A stretch of DNA of 64,000 nt from Chitinophagales bacterium (GCA_016787225.1 JAEUUY010000019.1:1-64000), one strand, 5' to 3'; positions 8,227-17,838 are shown, counted from the first letter of the stretch. The notes: generated by a model not told the origin, from the letters alone. Program-made: numbers and translations.

Positions 8227-9480
8227 TTAGTTTTTAACTTTCAAAAGTTTTTCCGCAACTGCTATTTTGTATATCTCATATAAACAAGACAGAATGACAA
8301 TGAAAAACAACAATGCTATAAACTTACTTCTTAATAAAAGTACATTATAGTTTTGAAAAGATAAACTCTTTAAAACATCCTCCACATTCAATAGATAGGC
8401 TAAACTCGCCAATAAACCGATATGCCATTTACTAGACCTAATGGAATAGATAACTAAAAAGATGATGGCAGCATGTGCATAACGTTCGTGCATTTGAGTG
8501 CAGAAAAAGAAAAAAATAAGCGGTAAAATACCCCAGCTAAGAATAGCTAGATCATGATTTATAGTATTACTTGTTTTACCTAAAATTCTTTTAAGACTCC
8601 AAACAAATAGTGGCCATAATGAAAGAAAGCTAAAAATAAAAAAGAGTGCCAGTCCCCAAGTCTTATAGCTAAATCCATACAAAATCTCAGAATCCTTCAT
8701 CCATCTGGCCTCTCCTCCTATAAATGCGAACCATATATTATAAGCGTTAGCCGAGATATAAGGTTGGCTATCGACCAAGGTAGCTATAACTCTCCAGATA
8801 TCGCCCAATTTACCATGGAGTATGTAAGGTAAGAAGATAATAGTTTGGATAATTACCAAATATATGAAATCAGAAAGAATAGATTTTCGATCTCCATGCC
8901 AGTATATTGGTACCAATAGGAATAGAATAGCTGGAGTAAAAACAATAGCCTGATATTTAAAATTAAGCGCTAATAAAAATGATATCAACCCCATGCGTGT
9001 ATTTTCTTTCAATAGAAAATATAAACTCATAACCATAAAGAAAGAAATGATTTCATCTACCTGTCCCCAAACTAAAGTATTATGTAAAACAGCAATATTC
9101 AAAAGATAAAATATGCCATAATAACTATTAACTAGCGGAGAAAATTTACGCAAAAAATGAAAGACCATATAGCTGGATCCAAGGTGGAAAAGGAAAATAA
9201 CGAGTTTGAAGTATTTAATATTTAGTGTCAACTCATCAATACTATCCTTCCATTGAGAATAAAGATACAATAAATACTGAAAGGCAGGCAAGTATTCTGT
9301 ATCCGTATTGTAGACATTCAGTAGTCCAGAAGTTTTGATATAACTTATCCACCTAAGCCAGCATACTCTATCATCATAGTGGCATCTTTCAGGGACTATA
9401 AAAAGTATGACTAGAAAAAACAAACTGGCAAAAACAAAAAAATGTTTTTGCCAATCCTCTAGTTTAAATTTAATAAACAT
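8227..9480 (-). CDS. Polytopic membrane protein, probable GT-C glycosyltransferase
   Basis: This 417-aa protein has about ten membrane helices. The first large loop contains acidic residues (HYDDRVCWLRWI) where GT-C enzymes hold catalytic Asp. A WGQVDEIISFF motif around residue 140 and a following NFKYQAIVFTPA helix are typical of the mannosyltransferase-like GT-C group that uses lipid-linked sugars. The acceptor is unknown. It lies 10 bp after recA, in the same direction, which suggests read-through from recA. I am sure of the topology and moderately sure of the class. Confidence 0.6.
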   Translation of the reverse strand: MFIKFKLEDWQKHFFVFASLFFLVILFIVPERCHYDDRVCWLRWISYIKTSGLLNVYNTDTEYLPAFQYLLYLYSQWKDSIDELTLNIKYFKLVIFLFHLGSSYMVFHFLRKFSPLVNSYYGIFYLLNIAVLHNTLVWGQVDEIISFFMVMSLYFLLKENTRMGLISFLLALNFKYQAIVFTPAILFLLVPIYWHGDRKSILSDFIYLVIIQTIIFLPYILHGKLGDIWRVIATLVDSQPYISANAYNIWFAFIGGEARWMKDSEILYGFSYKTWGLALFFIFSFLSLWPLFVWSLKRILGKTSNTINHDLAILSWGILPLIFFFFCTQMHERYAHAAIIFLVIYSIRSSKWHIGLLASLAYLLNVEDVLKSLSFQNYNVLLLRSKFIALLFFIVILSCLYEIYKIAVAEKLLKVKN

Positions 9481-9490
9481 GAAAGTATTC

Positions 9491-10537
9491 CTACTTTGAC
9501 TTTTCGGTCTTCGATTCTGTCTGCTCTTCTACGATAGGTGAGGAACCTCCTACTTTTAGCTTTATCTTATTTTCAATTTCTTTGGCTACCTCTGGATTAT
9601 CCGCTAAAAACTGCAGCACGGCATCTCTTCCTTGCCCTATTTTCGTGCCTTCATAGCTATACCATGAACCGCTTTTTTCTAGGATATCGAGTTCTGTACC
9701 GAAGTCAACAATTTCACCTACTTTCGAAATACCTACTCCATACATGATATCAAATTCACACACTTTGAACGGAGGGGCTACCTTATTTTTCACGACTTTG
9801 ACCTTGGTTCTATTCCCAATAATCTCTCCCTCTTTATCTTTTATTTGGGCAATTCTTCGTATATCTAATCTCACAGAGGCATAATATTTCAAAGCATTAC
9901 CTCCAGTAGTGGTCTCAGGATTACCAAACATAACTCCGATTTTTTCTCTTAATTGATTGATAAAAATGCAGCAGCTATTCGTTCTATTGATAGAACCAGT
10001 TAGCTTTCTCAGAGCCTGGGACATCAAACGCGCATGAAGCCCCATTTTACTATCACCCATCTCTCCTTCTAGCTCACTTTTCGGCACTAATGCTGCTACA
10101 GAGTCAATAACACAGACATCAATAGCTCCACTTCGTATTAAATGGTCTGCTATTTCTAATGCCTGTTCACCATTATCTGGCTGTGATATAAATAAATTAT
10201 TTGTATCTACACCTAAAGCCTCGGCATAGGTTCTATCAAATGCATGCTCGGCATCAATTATGGCACAAATACCTCCTTTGCGCTGTGCTTCGGCTATAGC
10301 ATGTATAGCCAATGTCGTCTTACCTGATGATTCTGGTCCATAGATCTCTACGATACGTCCCTTTGGATATCCTCCTATACCTAGAGATAAGTCTAGACCA
10401 ATTGACCCAGATGGCACGGTATCGACGGATATCACTTTTGCATCACCCAGACGCATTATGGTTCCTTTTCCATAAGACTTCTCCAGTACACCTATCGTGC
10501 TTTCTAATGCTTTTAGCTTTTGTGTTAAATCTGACAT
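9491..10537 (-). CDS. recA: Recombinase A
   Basis: RecA forms filaments on single-stranded DNA, drives strand exchange and triggers LexA cleavage. The 348-aa protein has the Walker A motif GPESSGKT (about residues 66-73), a Walker B region ([10 protein letters not shown]), the [16 protein letters not shown] loop L1 and the [19 protein letters not shown] loop L2. The acidic C-terminal tail is short. A -7 box lies 44 bp upstream. No recX follows; a glycosyltransferase gene does. Confidence 0.98.
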   Translation of the reverse strand: MSDLTQKLKALESTIGVLEKSYGKGTIMRLGDAKVISVDTVPSGSIGLDLSLGIGGYPKGRIVEIYGPESSGKTTLAIHAIAEAQRKGGICAIIDAEHAFDRTYAEALGVDTNNLFISQPDNGEQALEIADHLIRSGAIDVCVIDSVAALVPKSELEGEMGDSKMGLHARLMSQALRKLTGSINRTNSCCIFINQLREKIGVMFGNPETTTGGNALKYYASVRLDIRRIAQIKDKEGEIIGNRTKVKVVKNKVAPPFKVCEFDIMYGVGISKVGEIVDFGTELDILEKSGSWYSYEGTKIGQGRDAVLQFLADNPEVAKEIENKIKLKVGGSSPIVEEQTESKTEKSK

Positions 10538-10580
10538 AAATAGTTGTTTTTAATTTTATGAATTGCTTTACTGAGTCTGA

Positions 10581-10588
10581 CAAAATTA
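10581..10588 (-). promoter_or_regulatory. Likely recA promoter -7 box
   Basis: On the minus strand the sequence is TAATTTTG, a match to TAnnTTTG, 44 bp before the recA start. There is no convincing -33 TTG at 17-23 bp. I saw no LexA-like palindrome nearby. The rest of the 302-bp gap 10538-10839 holds no gene I can support. Confidence 0.55.
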
Positions 10589-10839
10589 ATCAATTTCTAT
10601 TGGAAGTAAATTAATATTTTTGCTAAAATCAACGATGCAAATGTAAAAAAGTGAAGTGACAAAAAGTGGCGCTTAAATGAATTAAAGTGGAAAATGATCA
10701 GATAATGAGTGAATGCTTTATGAAGTTAGTCACGTTTTGATAGAAAAATGTCGAAGACATCGTATTGTAATAACAAACCATGAGCAGCTTTCTCACAGAA
10801 TGATATCGATTTTAATTTGAGATAAATTAACCCTATTAC

Positions 10840-11697
10840 GTGCAAGTATTCCATAAAGTTGAAGATATTCAACACCATATCCAAGAAATAAAAAGAAATA
10901 GTAAAATTATCGGCTTTGTGCCGACTATGGGTGCGCTTCATGAAGGTCATTTATCCCTCATTCTACGATCCAAAATGGAGTGTGATATAACGGTAGCTAG
11001 TATTTTTGTCAATCCTACTCAGTTTAATAATCAGAATGATTATGATAAATATCCGCGCATGCAAGAGGTCGATAGCTACATGCTTGAAAATTCTGGCTGC
11101 GATATTTTGTTTCTGCCTGATATTGAGGAAATGTACCAAAATTCGATATTAGAAGTCCTACCTTTTGACATTGGTTATCTTGACACGATTCTTGAAGGTG
11201 CTAAACGACCAGGGCATTATCAAGGAGTAGCCACAATTGTGGAAAAACTCTTTCTATCGGTGTCTCCCGATAAGGTATTTATGGGCTTGAAAGATTTTCA
11301 ACAAGTAAAAGTCATAGAAAAACTAGTGAGAGATAGAAAAATGCCCATAAATATCATAGGTTGTCCTACTCTACGTGAAGCCAATGGCTTGGCTATGAGT
11401 AGTCGAAACATGCGACTATCAGAAGAGGGAAAAATGCGTGCTGGAGACATTTATCTTGCGCTTCGTTCTATCATTGAGAATAAAAATACAAAGAGCCCAC
11501 TCGAGGTTTTAGATAGTGCAGCTATGGAATACTTAGCCCAAGAATTCTGGGACATCGAATACCTTGTGCTACGAAATGCCCATGATTTATCCGAAGTGAA
11601 TATGATCAAATGGGAAGATGACATCAATTATATTGTTCTCTTTGCAGGGTGGTTAGAAGGGGTGAGATTAATAGATAATATGAGTTTTATCTCCTAG
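10840..11697 (+). CDS. panC: Pantoate-beta-alanine ligase (pantothenate synthetase)
   Basis: PanC joins pantoate and beta-alanine with ATP, the last step of vitamin B5 synthesis. At 285 aa it is full length. It has the nucleotide-binding HIGH-type motif in VPTMGALHEGHLSL (residues 28-41), the FVNPTQF motif, GHYQGVATIVEKLF, and KDFQQ for pantoate binding. The start is GTG with no ATG available upstream of the conserved region. It stands alone: no panB or panD in this window. Confidence 0.97.
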   Translation: MQVFHKVEDIQHHIQEIKRNSKIIGFVPTMGALHEGHLSLILRSKMECDITVASIFVNPTQFNNQNDYDKYPRMQEVDSYMLENSGCDILFLPDIEEMYQNSILEVLPFDIGYLDTILEGAKRPGHYQGVATIVEKLFLSVSPDKVFMGLKDFQQVKVIEKLVRDRKMPINIIGCPTLREANGLAMSSRNMRLSEEGKMRAGDIYLALRSIIENKNTKSPLEVLDSAAMEYLAQEFWDIEYLVLRNAHDLSEVNMIKWEDDINYIVLFAGWLEGVRLIDNMSFIS

Positions 11698-11795
11698 CGG
11701 AGTTCCACAATAAGGACTTCTTGCAAATATGTAAGCGAGGTCTTGTCTCTTTCAAGTATTGATTTCTGTGCAAAAATAGTTGAGATAGGAAATTA

Positions 11796-13718
11796 CTACT
11801 CCATAAACTCCCATGCACTTTTATAAGCATTATGGGAATGGCAGTAGTCCAGCCATTGATTGTAGAAATCATCTTGAGAGAGGGTAGCACTATCGCCAAA
11901 GACGATTAGCATTTTTTTTGCACGGGTAAGTGCTACATTGATACGTCGGTAGTCTTTGAGAAATCCTATACTCCCTTCGTCATTCGAGCGTACGAGACTG
12001 ATGCAGATGATATCGCGCTCCTGTCCTTGGAAAGAGTCTATTGTGGAGATATCGATATTGTAGTTTAGTTTGAGTTGGGAAAATTCCCGGTCAAAGTTTT
12101 TCATATACTCCACCTGACCTCGGTAGGGTGCTATGACACCTATGCTCAAGTGATCGTATTGGTATTTGAGTTCGAGGAGAAGCTTGCTTAGATAGTCAAA
12201 TAATAATTTACATTCTTCAGGATTGAAAAGGCTATCCGAGTTGTCTTGTTTTTTTTCATCGAAGCCACAGCCAGCCGTATCTATAAATTGTAGGGTGGGG
12301 TAGAGCATCTCACGAATCTGAAAATAATGTACTCTTGTATTGGGTGCGGCTTTCAGTTTGTTTTCATAAAATACGAGATTGCTAAATCCCATGATTTCTT
12401 CTTTCATCCGATACTGTGTGTCGAGAAGAAATACTCTATTCTTCACGTGAAATCCTATGTCCATAAGGGTTGTAGATAGTCCTTGTTTTTCTGCTTCATG
12501 GCTCTTAATAGTAGGGGGCAGCTGAAATGGGTCTCCTGCGAGGATGACCTTTGCCGACTTTAAAATAGGAATCCACGTGGCAGGTTCAAGGGCTTGAGAG
12601 ACTTCATCTATAACTACTGTATGAAATTTCATATCCTTGAGATAGTTCTGCTGACTGCCGACTAAGGTAGTACAGATTACTTGTGATTCTTCTAAGATTT
12701 TTTTGACAAGATAATCTTCAATCCATCGAATGTGTTTATGGATTTCTTTCACTTCTTGTAATAGCAATTTTCGTTGCTCCCTTTCCTCTGGTCCGAATTG
12801 GCGTCTATACTTATTCGCCATCTTTCGAAATTCATCAGCTTTTTTTCGCAGTTTTTTAATTTCTAAAATTTCAGGAGATGAATCGATTTTAGCATCTAAT
12901 GTTTGAGATAATACCGCTTCATTGACACGAGAAATATTTCCTATCCGTAGTGTTTTTAGACCAATAGAAGATAATTTCTCCACTAACAAATCGGTCGCAC
13001 TATTACTAGGCGAACAAACGAGAATTTGGCTTTCTTTTTTGCTGAGTTGGTAGATAGCTTCAATGAGTGTCGTTGTTTTTCCAGTGCCTGGTGGTCCATG
13101 AATGATGAGAAAATCTTCCATTCCCAAAATATGCTCAATGGCATGGATTTGGCTTGCGTTGAGGGAAGAATTACGAGGTGTAAATGGTGTAGCTTGTATA
13201 GGTGAAGTCGCTCGCAGTCTATAAAATTTATCTCTCAACTGCGCTAATGTCGTGGAATCTCCTGCTTTCTCGACTTCAGCTAGTGCCAAACGCATTTCTT
13301 TAAATGATTTTTCATCAAAATCTGATGCGATACCTATTTTACCATCTTGGTACCAGTCTGGGAAATCATCTTCTTCTAATATGATTTTAATCTGGTTACT
13401 TGAGATATAATAGACATTGCCGCGCACAGAGTGAGTGTGAATATTGCCATCGTTATTTTGGAAAAAACGTATCATGGAGCCACTTTTAAACTGGTGGGAC
13501 ACCAATTTATCTTCAGCTATTTCTAGGGTGAGATACGGGTATTCTCCTACAGTAAATCCTGTTTCATTGATTTTGAGAGGATACCATGCGAGTCCTTTCT
13601 CGACTAATTCTTTGATAGATAGTTTTCTTAAGGTTTCTTCATAAATGATTTTCTCGTGCTGAAATTCTATATCTAAAGCCTTATTTAGCTTTTCTAGTCT
13701 CTCTATTCTCTGGCTCAT
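11796..13718 (-). CDS. Superfamily 1 helicase, Upf1/IGHMBP2-like
   Basis: This 640-aa protein has an N-terminal beta-rich domain (about residues 1-180). The SF1B helicase core follows: Walker A GPPGTGKTT near residue 210, a coiled-coil insertion around 275-335, motif II DEVSQALEP near 375, QYRMKEEI, SFQGQERDIICISLVRSN and the C-terminal RRINVALTRAKK. These are AAA_11/AAA_12 domains as in Upf1 and IGHMBP2. Substrate (DNA or RNA) cannot be told. It is transcribed alone. Confidence 0.9.
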   Translation of the reverse strand: MSQRIERLEKLNKALDIEFQHEKIIYEETLRKLSIKELVEKGLAWYPLKINETGFTVGEYPYLTLEIAEDKLVSHQFKSGSMIRFFQNNDGNIHTHSVRGNVYYISSNQIKIILEEDDFPDWYQDGKIGIASDFDEKSFKEMRLALAEVEKAGDSTTLAQLRDKFYRLRATSPIQATPFTPRNSSLNASQIHAIEHILGMEDFLIIHGPPGTGKTTTLIEAIYQLSKKESQILVCSPSNSATDLLVEKLSSIGLKTLRIGNISRVNEAVLSQTLDAKIDSSPEILEIKKLRKKADEFRKMANKYRRQFGPEEREQRKLLLQEVKEIHKHIRWIEDYLVKKILEESQVICTTLVGSQQNYLKDMKFHTVVIDEVSQALEPATWIPILKSAKVILAGDPFQLPPTIKSHEAEKQGLSTTLMDIGFHVKNRVFLLDTQYRMKEEIMGFSNLVFYENKLKAAPNTRVHYFQIREMLYPTLQFIDTAGCGFDEKKQDNSDSLFNPEECKLLFDYLSKLLLELKYQYDHLSIGVIAPYRGQVEYMKNFDREFSQLKLNYNIDISTIDSFQGQERDIICISLVRSNDEGSIGFLKDYRRINVALTRAKKMLIVFGDSATLSQDDFYNQWLDYCHSHNAYKSAWEFME

Positions 13719-13821
13719 ACTTGAGGTAAAAATATATTCTTTACATCAAAATGGATTCTTTTATTCAGTTGTTTTAGAGAATGGAAAGTAGTTACAACGA
13801 AAGAATAACATTTATTTATTT

Positions 13822-13849
13822 TTGAGAAAGGTTCTTCTGACTATTTTTG
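13822..13849 (+). promoter_or_regulatory. Promoter of the RnfD-like gene
   Basis: TTG at 13822-13824, a 17-bp spacer and TATTTTTG at 13842-13849 match the Bacteroidota promoter. The ATG follows 19 bp later. Confidence 0.7.
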
Positions 13850-13868
13850 TAGATATTTTATAATAATT

Positions 13869-14696
13869 ATGCGATTAGATAATCGTTTGTTAATGATTTT
13901 ACTATTAATGTTTGTCTATATCTATGGATCACAGATATTAGGCTGGCAGTTTGATTATAATAAATTATTAGCTATTTTTTTATTTGGGTTGCTTACTCAG
14001 ACTCTCTTTTGCTTGGCTTTTAAAATTCCTGTGAATGCTTCTATTAGTACCATAATAACCACCATGTTGCTTGGATTACTCATACGCACAGAATTTATTT
14101 TTATTTGTGGAATGCTTTCCTTTTTTGCAGTATCCTCGAAATATATTTTTCAGTATGAAGGGAAACACCTCTTCAATCCAGCGAATTTTGGATTAGTTTT
14201 TATGATGTTATTCACTAAGCAGGCATTTATTACCACGCTCCGATTAGACGTTTTTTTATTGGTGGTCGTAGTCTTAGGAATTCTTCTCATTCTCTATAGA
14301 AGCAATGTTAAAAAAGTCGATATTCTATTGTTTTACTTTGTCATACATTATATCTTAACCTTTATTTTTTCATTATTTGACATCGTTATAAATAATGTAG
14401 ATTGGAAAGATTTGTGGTTTGTCATCTACGCACTTATACTCTTAGCGGATCCCCTCTCAAGCCCTAATAGCAGAATAGGCAGATTATTATGGGTATTTAC
14501 AATTGTATTATGCACATTTGTCTTGAGCTCTTTGTTTATGGTTACCTATGCGTCGTTTTTTGCTTTAGCCATTGCAGGGATTTTGATGCCTCTTGTAGAT
14601 AAAATCTTTAAAAAGGAAACAAGATTTTCTTGGGATTCTGTCTATAAAAGACCTCTACATTCAAATGATACTAATTATCAGGCATCTTTGCATTGA
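13869..14696 (+). CDS. Orphan RnfD/NqrB-like membrane protein
   Basis: This 275-aa protein has about nine or ten membrane helices. Two conserved sites of the RnfD/NqrB family are visible: the GKHLFNPANFGLV motif near residue 100 and ADPLSSPNSRIGR near 197, which corresponds to the T/ADP.(S/T)SP motif. I do not see the SGAT motif that carries covalent FMN in true RnfD/NqrB. No other rnf or nqr gene is near. It may be a membrane flavoprotein relative with a different task, such as electron transfer or transport. Its last 26 bp overlap the convergent gene at 14671. Confidence 0.65.
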   Translation: MRLDNRLLMILLLMFVYIYGSQILGWQFDYNKLLAIFLFGLLTQTLFCLAFKIPVNASISTIITTMLLGLLIRTEFIFICGMLSFFAVSSKYIFQYEGKHLFNPANFGLVFMMLFTKQAFITTLRLDVFLLVVVVLGILLILYRSNVKKVDILLFYFVIHYILTFIFSLFDIVINNVDWKDLWFVIYALILLADPLSSPNSRIGRLLWVFTIVLCTFVLSSLFMVTYASFFALAIAGILMPLVDKIFKKETRFSWDSVYKRPLHSNDTNYQASLH

Positions 14697-16107
14697 GTTT
14701 AGCTAAATATTTTTCTAACCAAATTTTTAAAAGATTGCTTGATTTGGTCCAGACGCGGCTTTCTAAAATATCTCTATGTATTTTGTTAAACTTTACCTTA
14801 CTAATCTTCTCTTTGAGCTGAAAAGATAGAAGTTTACAAATAAAGTTTATTATATCGGACTCATCTTTTGCTAATTCTGAATTGAAATGTTGCATTCGCT
14901 TTGAATTTTCGCATTCTCTATAAGCTGACTCTAAATCATTTGTATCTATTAAGTATATAATGATTAGTGCCCTTACATATAGCATTTGGTCTTCTTTAAA
15001 AAGGTGGGGTTGTAGTTCTGATAAAGTCGTGTATATGTCATCGTATTGGTTATTTAGTATTTGAAGATATTTCTCACGAATCAAAAATTGAGTTTTCTTA
15101 GCCATAGGTACATGTTCCATATTACCCATGACGCGCTGTTGATATGCGAGGGCTTTTTCAAATTGTCCTTTTTTGAGCAACAAGGAAGAATAGTTGAAAT
15201 AAAAGACAGTTTCGTTTGCTACTGCATGTTTTATGAGTTCATTTTTCTCAATGAATAGAAATATTTCTTCTGCTTTATCTAATTCTTCCTCATATATTAA
15301 CATGATGGCGTAATTAAAAATACTTTGCCCTAGCTTAAACTTGATGGAAGGACGATATTTCGATTTTTCATTTATAAGAAGGGTGAATATTTCTAGAACT
15401 ATACCCCATTTTACTTGCGGTTTTTTTTCTTCAATGAGTTGAATAGCTTTATCTATAGGATTGCTAAAACTCGATATGGTTTCTTCTTTTAGTAGCTCAA
15501 ACGTTTGCATAGATAAAACCTCATCGATTCCATAAATTTCTTTGAAGTAGTTAAAATTTAATGCAGTATAACTCAGATTCGCTGATTCTTCTAAATAAGC
15601 CATTTGATTATACTTGTAAGATGTTTTCAGACATTCTATAGCTTCTTGATACATTTTAGGATTCCGAATTGTTTGACTATATTTTACAAAGTATAATTTG
15701 CTTAGGCCGAAATAATATAAACTAGAGCTAAACTGATTAAAATAATAATTCCATTCTTTTTCGAATAGATCATTTGCTTGTCTTAACCCTAGAGTATTAA
15801 GATAGTTGATGCATTTATTGAGTTCTACGTTTTCAGTTCCTTGCAGCCATAAATCACCTATATAGCCTCTAACCAAATGAAACAACTCTGTTAAGAGATT
15901 TTTTAATTGCTTTTCAGAACTTTCATTCATAGGTTTGCCTAATACTTTTCTAAAGAGCTTCCCTTTGTTTTCTTGAAATTCGCTCTCACTTATTGAATGT
16001 ATTTCCTCCCATAATAAAGACAGTTGTTTATTGACAGAAAAAAAAGTCCTTTTGAGTGCTTTTTTATCTTCAGGAGTTAGACTATTTAGTAATTCAAAAA
16101 TTTTCAT
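14671..16107 (-). CDS. Hypothetical 478-aa helical protein
   Basis: I do not recognise a family. The protein is soluble, Leu/Glu/Lys-rich and almost wholly helical by composition. There is a short N-terminal domain (MKIFELLNSLTPEDKKALKRTF) and a long C-terminal part with repeated Tyr/Ala/Leu pairs resembling degenerate TPR repeats (for example KAEEIFLFIEKNEL and KALAYQQRVMGN). No signal peptide or membrane helix is seen. It is monocistronic; an inverted repeat lies 57-91 bp upstream of its start. It overlaps the convergent RnfD-like gene by 26 bp. Confidence 0.7.
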   Translation of the reverse strand: MKIFELLNSLTPEDKKALKRTFFSVNKQLSLLWEEIHSISESEFQENKGKLFRKVLGKPMNESSEKQLKNLLTELFHLVRGYIGDLWLQGTENVELNKCINYLNTLGLRQANDLFEKEWNYYFNQFSSSLYYFGLSKLYFVKYSQTIRNPKMYQEAIECLKTSYKYNQMAYLEESANLSYTALNFNYFKEIYGIDEVLSMQTFELLKEETISSFSNPIDKAIQLIEEKKPQVKWGIVLEIFTLLINEKSKYRPSIKFKLGQSIFNYAIMLIYEEELDKAEEIFLFIEKNELIKHAVANETVFYFNYSSLLLKKGQFEKALAYQQRVMGNMEHVPMAKKTQFLIREKYLQILNNQYDDIYTTLSELQPHLFKEDQMLYVRALIIIYLIDTNDLESAYRECENSKRMQHFNSELAKDESDIINFICKLLSFQLKEKISKVKFNKIHRDILESRVWTKSSNLLKIWLEKYLAKLNAKMPDN

Positions 16108-16163
16108 TTTAAATCGACTTAAGTGTTTGTAAGTTAATTACATGAGTGCATTTTTCAACTGTA

Positions 16164-16198
16164 ATTTTATGACTTTTGTCGTTCAAATGTCATAAAAT
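16164..16198. promoter_or_regulatory. Inverted repeat upstream of the 478-aa gene
   Basis: ATTTTATGAC (16164-16173) and GTCATAAAAT (16189-16198) are perfect 10-bp arms separated by 15 bp. The position, 57-91 bp upstream of the minus-strand gene at 16107, would suit an operator. This is inference from symmetry only. Confidence 0.4.
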
Positions 16199-16259
16199 AA
16201 ATATCTATTCTCCTCATTTTTGTACTCGATGACAGTTTCTATTTCCTCAAGAGCTGTTT

Positions 16260-16308
16260 GGCGTGTACTTTTGGGGTTTAGCATGGTGCACGCCTTTATT
16301 TATTTTTT
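16260..16308 (+). terminator. Plus-strand terminator hairpin with no upstream gene; possible end of a small RNA
   Basis: GGCGTGTAC (16260-16268) pairs with GTGCACGCC (16286-16294) with one G-U wobble, followed by TTTATTTATTTTTT. This is a good intrinsic terminator on the plus strand, but the only plus-strand gene upstream is the RnfD-like gene, 1.5 kb away beyond a convergent gene. A short non-coding transcript from about 16215-16230 to 16305 would explain it. I found only a weak -7-like sequence (CATTTTTG, 16215-16222). Bases 16108-16381 contain no supported protein gene. Confidence 0.4.
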
Positions 16309-16338
16309 ACGATATAGGCAATCTATATCCATTATTAA

Positions 16339-16380
16339 GGGGTCATTTCTTTACCATAAGGGGGTAGTTGAAATGACCTC
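16339..16380 (-). terminator. Hairpin after the BadF-type kinase gene
   Basis: GGGGTCATTTC (16339-16349) and GAAATGACCTC (16370-16380) form an 11-bp stem with one wobble. It lies immediately next to the stop codon of the minus-strand gene at 16382. No strong T-run follows on the minus strand, so it may block degradation rather than end transcription. Confidence 0.5.
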
Positions 16381-16381
16381 T

Positions 16382-17218
16382 TTATTTTGTGTAATACTGA
16401 ATCAAGGCATCGATAGGATTGGCATCTACATTCGTAATATTTAAATCATATTTTTGCATGGCTAATGTCAGTTCCTCCTTGAAAACTAAAGCTATTGAAC
16501 CGACAAAACTTATGGGTAATTTTTTAGATTCTGGATAGCAGATTATATGGTAACGTATAAATTCATCAAATCCTCGGAGAATAATTTCCTGAATAAATGG
16601 GTGAGTTTTAAAATGGCTGGCAATAGGAGCAAAGCTAGCTAGGAATCGATTCGGCAGGTCTTTTTTATAGACAGCGTCAAATATATCTTCTTTGTCTATT
16701 TCGTATTTTTCCAAGATATAATCATGGATTTCTTTAGGGAGAGTTTTATAGATATAATTCTTAAGAATTTCCTTGCCTATATATGCGCCCGATGCCTCGT
16801 CTCCCATAACATAGCCTAGTGCTGGCACATTATGGGTGATTTCTCCATTTTCATAAACGCAACTATTGGACCCAGTGCCTATGATGCAAGCTATACCATC
16901 GCCTTTTCCGAAAAGGGCTATGCACGAAGCTAGTAAATCATGATCAACTAAAATATCATTCGCATTTTTAAAATAAGATTTAAAGATTCCTTTCAGGAAA
17001 TTATTGCGCCCCTCATGTGAGCACCCAGCACCATAAAACACGATACGAGTAATATCATTTTGAAAATTGGCTAGTTCTGAATTTTTCAATTCATTTATGA
17101 CAAATTCTTCTGTGACAAAGAATGGATTAATTCCTTTGGTTTCAGCTGCTTTGATTTTTTCACCTGATATAAGCCGCCATTGCGTTTTAGAACTTCCACT
17201 TTCTGCTAATAAAAACAT
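16382..17218 (-). CDS. BadF/BadG-type ATPase, N-acetylglucosamine kinase-like
   Basis: This 278-aa protein belongs to the ASKHA sugar-kinase/hydrolase fold. The N-terminal phosphate loop is LLAESGSSKTQWRL, a second is IACIIGTGSNSCVYENG, and GYVMGDEASGAYIGKEIL follows; these are typical of GlcNAc kinase-like members. It probably phosphorylates an amino sugar for cell-wall recycling, but substrate is not provable here. It is monocistronic, with a hairpin at its 3' end. Confidence 0.8.
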   Translation of the reverse strand: MFLLAESGSSKTQWRLISGEKIKAAETKGINPFFVTEEFVINELKNSELANFQNDITRIVFYGAGCSHEGRNNFLKGIFKSYFKNANDILVDHDLLASCIALFGKGDGIACIIGTGSNSCVYENGEITHNVPALGYVMGDEASGAYIGKEILKNYIYKTLPKEIHDYILEKYEIDKEDIFDAVYKKDLPNRFLASFAPIASHFKTHPFIQEIILRGFDEFIRYHIICYPESKKLPISFVGSIALVFKEELTLAMQKYDLNITNVDANPIDALIQYYTK

Positions 17219-17311
17219 AAAGTATAAATATTTAAAAATGTGGGTTTAGTTTATAATGCGAAAAGTACTAGATTTTGATGAAATGATTGGAACTAATTTG
17301 AAAATCTATTC

Positions 17312-17319
17312 TAATTTTG
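17312..17319 (+). promoter_or_regulatory. -7 box immediately before the gene at 17324
   Basis: TAATTTTG (17312-17319) matches TAnnTTTG, with a TTG at 17287-17289 (22-bp spacer). Only 4 bp separate it from the ATG, so transcription would begin at or very near the start codon and the mRNA would be leaderless. Confidence 0.6.
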
Positions 17320-17323
17320 TCTC

Positions 17324-17806
17324 ATGATAAAACAGATTTTAAGAGAAATAGTGATATGGTCAGTAACCATTTTAATCGCTTGGCTTATATGGTTCCCGAT
17401 TCATAACGTTATTCCATATCGTTTTTTACCATTAGGGTTGATATCATTTACCCTTTTAATGCAATTTGCAAGGTGGTTTGTATTCTATGATGCAGTAGTT
17501 TTGTTTAAAAACCCATATTGGCGGGTAGCTTTTGCTTGTGGTTTGTTTTTTGTAGGATTTGTCATTTGGTCTGAAGGTCAAAAAATAGTGGCACTCGCTG
17601 AGAATATGGAGCTGCGAGACATTATGCCTGATCAGGCTACACCAGTTTTTCTCAAATATGAACAGATGTATAACTTGTTCATGTATTTGAGAAATCTACT
17701 CGTTATTAGCAACTATGGAACACCAGGGGTAGCAGTAATGTTATTGCTTAAAATTATTTATAAATCATTAGGAATGGGCCAAAAAAAAGTTAGTGGCTCA
17801 ATCTAA
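17324..17806 (+). CDS. Hypothetical four-helix membrane protein
   Basis: I do not recognise this 160-aa protein. It has about four hydrophobic segments (residues 8-26, 35-52, 62-82 and 132-148) and a polar loop between the third and fourth. The upstream promoter box and clean reading frame support it as a real gene. It converges with the polyprenyl synthase gene 32 bp away. Confidence 0.65.
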   Translation: MIKQILREIVIWSVTILIAWLIWFPIHNVIPYRFLPLGLISFTLLMQFARWFVFYDAVVLFKNPYWRVAFACGLFFVGFVIWSEGQKIVALAENMELRDIMPDQATPVFLKYEQMYNLFMYLRNLLVISNYGTPGVAVMLLLKIIYKSLGMGQKKVSGSI

Positions 17807-17838
17807 ATGAAAAAAAAACTTGAGAAACCTATAGCTAA

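Noticed and set aside
10726-10950. 74-codon minus-strand frame overlapping the start of panC
   Set aside because: It is the antisense of conserved panC coding sequence at its 5' end and has no family features.
11687-11899. 70-codon frame at the 3' end of the helicase gene
   Set aside because: Same strand but out of frame with the intact helicase; composition is that of a shadow frame.
16220-16444. 74-codon open frame in the gap after the BadF-type gene
   Set aside because: It crosses two terminator-like hairpins and the 3' end of the opposite gene, has no family resemblance and no promoter; the hairpins explain the region better.
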